Assembly (NCBI GenBank): GCA_007120915.1
Contig: SKMT01000107.1
Location: 1 to 7,487 of the forward strand
Direction of reading: 5' to 3'
Origin: Myxococcales bacterium
Lineage (GTDB): Bacteria; Myxococcota_A; Bradymonadia; Bradymonadales; Bradymonadaceae
DNA length: 7,487 nucleotides
Each line of letters starts with the position of its first letter. Within the stretch, counting starts at the first letter, position 1. Under the pieces are notes generated by a model. It was not told the origin of the DNA and did no database searches. It was given only the letters and a program-made list of their open reading frames with translations. Below are positions 5,560 to 7,487 of the stretch, piece by piece. The position numbers and the translations under genes are program-made.

Positions 5560-5805
5560 ATGGCGATGGACTGTCAGCAGATCATCGATTTGCTCGCCGA
5601 TTACATCGACGGTGAACTGCCCGGGGACCAACGCCGCCGGCTCGAATCCCACCTCGACTGCTGTGATGGCTGTGTCGAGTTTGTCGACTCTTACCGAAAA
5701 ACCGGGGTCCTCTGCCGAAACGCCCTTCGCGTCGAGATGCCACAGTCTCTCAAATCGACACTGTTGGAATTTCTGCGCAACGAACTACAATCCCCCCAGA
5801 CTTGA
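5560..5805 (+). CDS. Small zf-HC2 / anti-sigma-type zinc-finger protein
   Basis: This 81-aa soluble protein has the layout of the zf-HC2 (anti-sigma zinc finger) domain. C5 in MDCQQIIDLLADYIDGEL is followed by a helix, then H31-x3-C35-x2-C38 in SHLDCCDGC, then a second helix. In ZAS anti-sigma factors such as RsrA the H-x3-C-x2-C motif binds zinc and can sense thiol oxidation. There is no transmembrane segment, no C-terminal sensor domain, and no sigma-factor gene in the window. A partner is therefore unknown, and the protein may bind another target. C34 and C52 are additional cysteines. ATG 5560 is chosen because GGAG (5551-5554) lies 5 nt upstream. The next ATG at 5566 has a less suitable spacing of 11 nt. 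It lies 51 nt after mtnP and 42 nt before a rubredoxin-like gene, so it is probably co-transcribed with both. Confidence 0.85.
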   Translation: MAMDCQQIIDLLADYIDGELPGDQRRRLESHLDCCDGCVEFVDSYRKTGVLCRNALRVEMPQSLKSTLLEFLRNELQSPQT

Positions 5806-5847
5806 TTCACCGCCCCACGGGCGTAACTACACCGAAAGGATGCTGTC

Positions 5848-6153
5848 GTGACGAAGTACGAACCCTACATGCAGGCGCTGTTGTGGACGTGCAAACACTG
5901 CGGATTCGTCTACGAAGGGGGCCAGCCCAAACAGAACTGCCCCATCTGTGAATCCTATAAGACCTCTTTCATCGACATCCCTCAGCACATCGAAGCCGAA
6001 GTGCGCGAAACCCACCCCGACAAGTCCTTCAACCACGCTGACTGTCGTGAACTTCGCAAGAAGCTGATGGACGAGCACAACGTCTACAGCTCCAACCGCG
6101 TCGCCGGTCGGGTGTTGCCGTCGGCCTCCGGCACCAATATCAAGCCCTCCTGA
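5848..6153 (+). CDS. Small rubredoxin-like protein
   Basis: This is a 101-aa protein with an N-terminal rubredoxin-type iron site, C15-x2-C18-G-F-x-Y-E-G followed by C31-P-x-C34. The overall pattern is C-x2-C-x12-C-x2-C, as in the rubredoxin-like C-terminal domain of rubrerythrins. It lacks the four-helix diiron domain of rubrerythrin. The site should bind one Fe (or Zn) and carry or sense electrons in the cytosol. The C-terminal 55 residues (HIEAEVRETHPDKSF, then ADCRELRKKLMDEH, then NRVAGRVLPSASG) are charged and match no domain I know. They include one extra Cys (C66). The GTG start at 5848 is preferred because AAGGA (5836-5840) lies 7 nt upstream. The ATG at 5840 terminates after three codons. 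The gene lies between the zinc-finger gene and rarA in the same strand cluster. The function in the cell is not evident. Confidence 0.87.
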   Translation: MTKYEPYMQALLWTCKHCGFVYEGGQPKQNCPICESYKTSFIDIPQHIEAEVRETHPDKSFNHADCRELRKKLMDEHNVYSSNRVAGRVLPSASGTNIKPS

Positions 6154-6172
6154 GAACCACCGGCGATCCGGC

Positions 6173-7462
6173 GTGCCCACCACCGACTCCTCCAGACCGC
6201 TCGCCGAGCGCATGCGCCCGCGACGACTCGATGAATTCGTCGGCCAGCACCACCTGCTCGGCGACGGCAAAATCCTGTCGACGGCGCTTCAGAAGGGGCG
6301 GCTTCCCAGTCTGATTCTGTGGGGGCCTCCCGGCTGTGGGAAGACCACCCTGGCCCGAATTCTCGCCGACGAGACCAACGCTCAGTTCCACCCCATCTCC
6401 GCCGTCGACGGTGGCGTTCGAGACATCCGCGACGCCGCCGAGAAGGCCGACGATCTGCGCCACATGATGGGCCAGCCGACGGTGCTGTTCGTCGATGAAC
6501 TCCACCGGTTTAACAAGGCACAGCAGGATGCTCTTCTGCCCCACGTCGAAGACGGCACGGTCATCCTCGTGGGCGCCACCACTGAAAACCCCAGCTTCGA
6601 GATCATCTCGGCGCTGATGTCACGCTGCAAGATGCTGGTGCTGGAACCGCTGGAAAGCGAGGATCTCGAAGAGGTACTCCAACGGGCCCTGGACGACAAA
6701 GAGCGTGGGCTGGGTAAACGCAATCTGACACTGACCCCGCAAGCCACAGATGCCATCATCCACGCCGCCGAAGGCGACGCCAGAACGGCGCTGAACACGC
6801 TGGAGTTGGCAGCGGACACCGCCGAACACCGCGCCGGAGACGAAGCAGCGACTATCGGCCCGCAGGACGTCGAGCAGGCGCTGCAACGACGGGTCATCCG
6901 CTATGACAAAGCCGGCGAGGAGCATTACAAAACGGTCAGCGCCTTCATCAAATCGATGCGCGGCTCCGACCCCGATGCCGCCGTCTACTACATGACGCGG
7001 ATGCTCGAGGGCGGCGAAGACCCGCTGTTCATTCTGCGGCGGATGGTCATCTTCGCCAGCGAAGACATCGGCAACGCCGACCCTCAGGCGCTTCGCGTCG
7101 CCCTCGACGCCACCGAATCCTTCCGGTTTATCGGCCTTCCCGAGGGCGTGCTACCGATGACCCAGGCCGTCATCTACCTGGCCTGCGCACCCAAATCCAA
7201 CTCCGCGCTCACCACTTACGCCGCCGCCCGCAAAGCGGTGCGCAAACACGGCAGCCTCCCCTTGCCCAAGAAAATCCTCAACGCTCCCACCGACACCCAC
7301 AAGAAACTGGGCCACGGCCGCGGATACAAATACCCCCACAACTTCAACGGTCACTACGTCGACGAAGACTACCTCCCCGACAAACTACGTGGACTTCGCT
7401 TCTACTCCCCCGACGACACCGAAGTCATCCCCCGCCCTCCCGGGCTCAACGACGACGAATAA
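6173..7462 (+). CDS. rarA: Replication-associated recombination protein A (RarA/MgsA AAA+ ATPase)
   Basis: RarA is a homotetrameric AAA+ ATPase related to clamp loaders (WRNIP1/Mgs1 in eukaryotes) that acts at stalled replication forks. The 429-aa length is typical. The N-terminal PLAERMRPRRLDEFVGQHHLLG (9-30) is the family box. Walker A is GPPGCGKT (51-58), Walker B is VLFVDELHRF (104-113), sensor 1 is VGATTENPSF (133-142), and the arginine finger is R151 in SALMSRC. The C-terminal half carries the MgsA_C-type tetramerisation region, with YDKAGEEHYKTVSAFIKSMRGSDPDAA, RMLEGGEDPLFILRRMVIFASEDIG and AVIYLACAPKSNSA. The protein is complete at TAA 7460-7462. The start is GTG 6173, 19 nt after the rubredoxin-like stop, with no clear Shine-Dalgarno. 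An internal ATG lies 13 codons in, but starting there would remove part of the family box. Low translation or coupling to the upstream gene is plausible. Confidence 0.97.
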   Translation: MPTTDSSRPLAERMRPRRLDEFVGQHHLLGDGKILSTALQKGRLPSLILWGPPGCGKTTLARILADETNAQFHPISAVDGGVRDIRDAAEKADDLRHMMGQPTVLFVDELHRFNKAQQDALLPHVEDGTVILVGATTENPSFEIISALMSRCKMLVLEPLESEDLEEVLQRALDDKERGLGKRNLTLTPQATDAIIHAAEGDARTALNTLELAADTAEHRAGDEAATIGPQDVEQALQRRVIRYDKAGEEHYKTVSAFIKSMRGSDPDAAVYYMTRMLEGGEDPLFILRRMVIFASEDIGNADPQALRVALDATESFRFIGLPEGVLPMTQAVIYLACAPKSNSALTTYAAARKAVRKHGSLPLPKKILNAPTDTHKKLGHGRGYKYPHNFNGHYVDEDYLPDKLRGLRFYSPDDTEVIPRPPGLNDDE

Positions 7463-7487
7463 CCCCCCCCCCCCCCCCCCCCCCCCC
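7463..7487. other. 25-nt poly-C run at the window end
   Basis: An uninterrupted run of 25 C follows the rarA stop codon and reaches the last base. It looks like a contig end contaminated by no-signal (poly-G) read tails read on the opposite strand, a known artefact of two-colour sequencing. A true homopolymer that broke the assembly is the alternative. No terminator for rarA can be seen. Confidence 0.75.

Noticed and set aside
5811..5823. CGCCC-CAC-GGGCG hairpin between the zinc-finger and rubredoxin-like genes as a terminator or attenuator
   Set aside because: It is a 5-bp stem with no T-run, within a 42-nt gap of a likely operon. This is within chance expectation for GC-rich sequence.

Overview
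The window is high-GC bacterial chromosome with tightly packed genes. Nothing in it is a recognisable phage, transposon, CRISPR or defence element. Short spacers, ATG/GTG starts and a recurrent CGGAG ribosome-binding site give it a uniform single-genome look. The gene content and a heptanucleotide intergenic repeat would suit a deltaproteobacterial-type lineage (Myxococcota or Bradymonadota). That assignment is inference from general appearance, not from a marker gene. The right edge is a run of 25 C, which looks like a contig end or read artefact.

Left block, minus strand (positions 1 to 2151). Transcription runs right to left: an unrecognised 164-aa protein, then lipoyl synthase (lipA), then thiamine-phosphate synthase (thiE), which is cut by the left edge. 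The lipA stop and thiE start overlap as TAATG, so those two are translationally coupled. Both belong to cofactor biosynthesis (lipoate and thiamine), and both cofactors serve the 2-oxoacid dehydrogenase complexes.

Middle block (2152 to 4614). A divergent spacer leads into a plus-strand MtnB-type methylthioribulose-1-phosphate dehydratase. This gene converges on a minus-strand acyl-CoA dehydrogenase that closely resembles the short/branched-chain (2-methylbutyryl-CoA) type. Almost the whole gap between the two stop codons is an array of degenerate heptamers in two opposed arms: 9 units, a 5-nt centre, then 11 units. Its last unit contains the stop codon of the dehydrogenase. A 317-bp divergent intergenic region follows and holds two short palindromes.

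Right block, plus strand (4615 to 7462). A probable operon holds mtnP (5'-methylthioadenosine phosphorylase), a small zf-HC2/anti-sigma-type zinc-finger protein, a small rubredoxin-like protein, and rarA (replication-associated recombination ATPase). Gaps are 51, 42 and 19 nt.

mtnB and mtnP are two steps of methionine (5'-methylthioadenosine) salvage. Other enzymes of that pathway, including mtnA, are not in the window. Most of the window is ordinary core metabolism. The items that deserve a second look are the opposed heptamer array, the two small metal-binding proteins upstream of rarA, and the unrecognised protein upstream of lipA.
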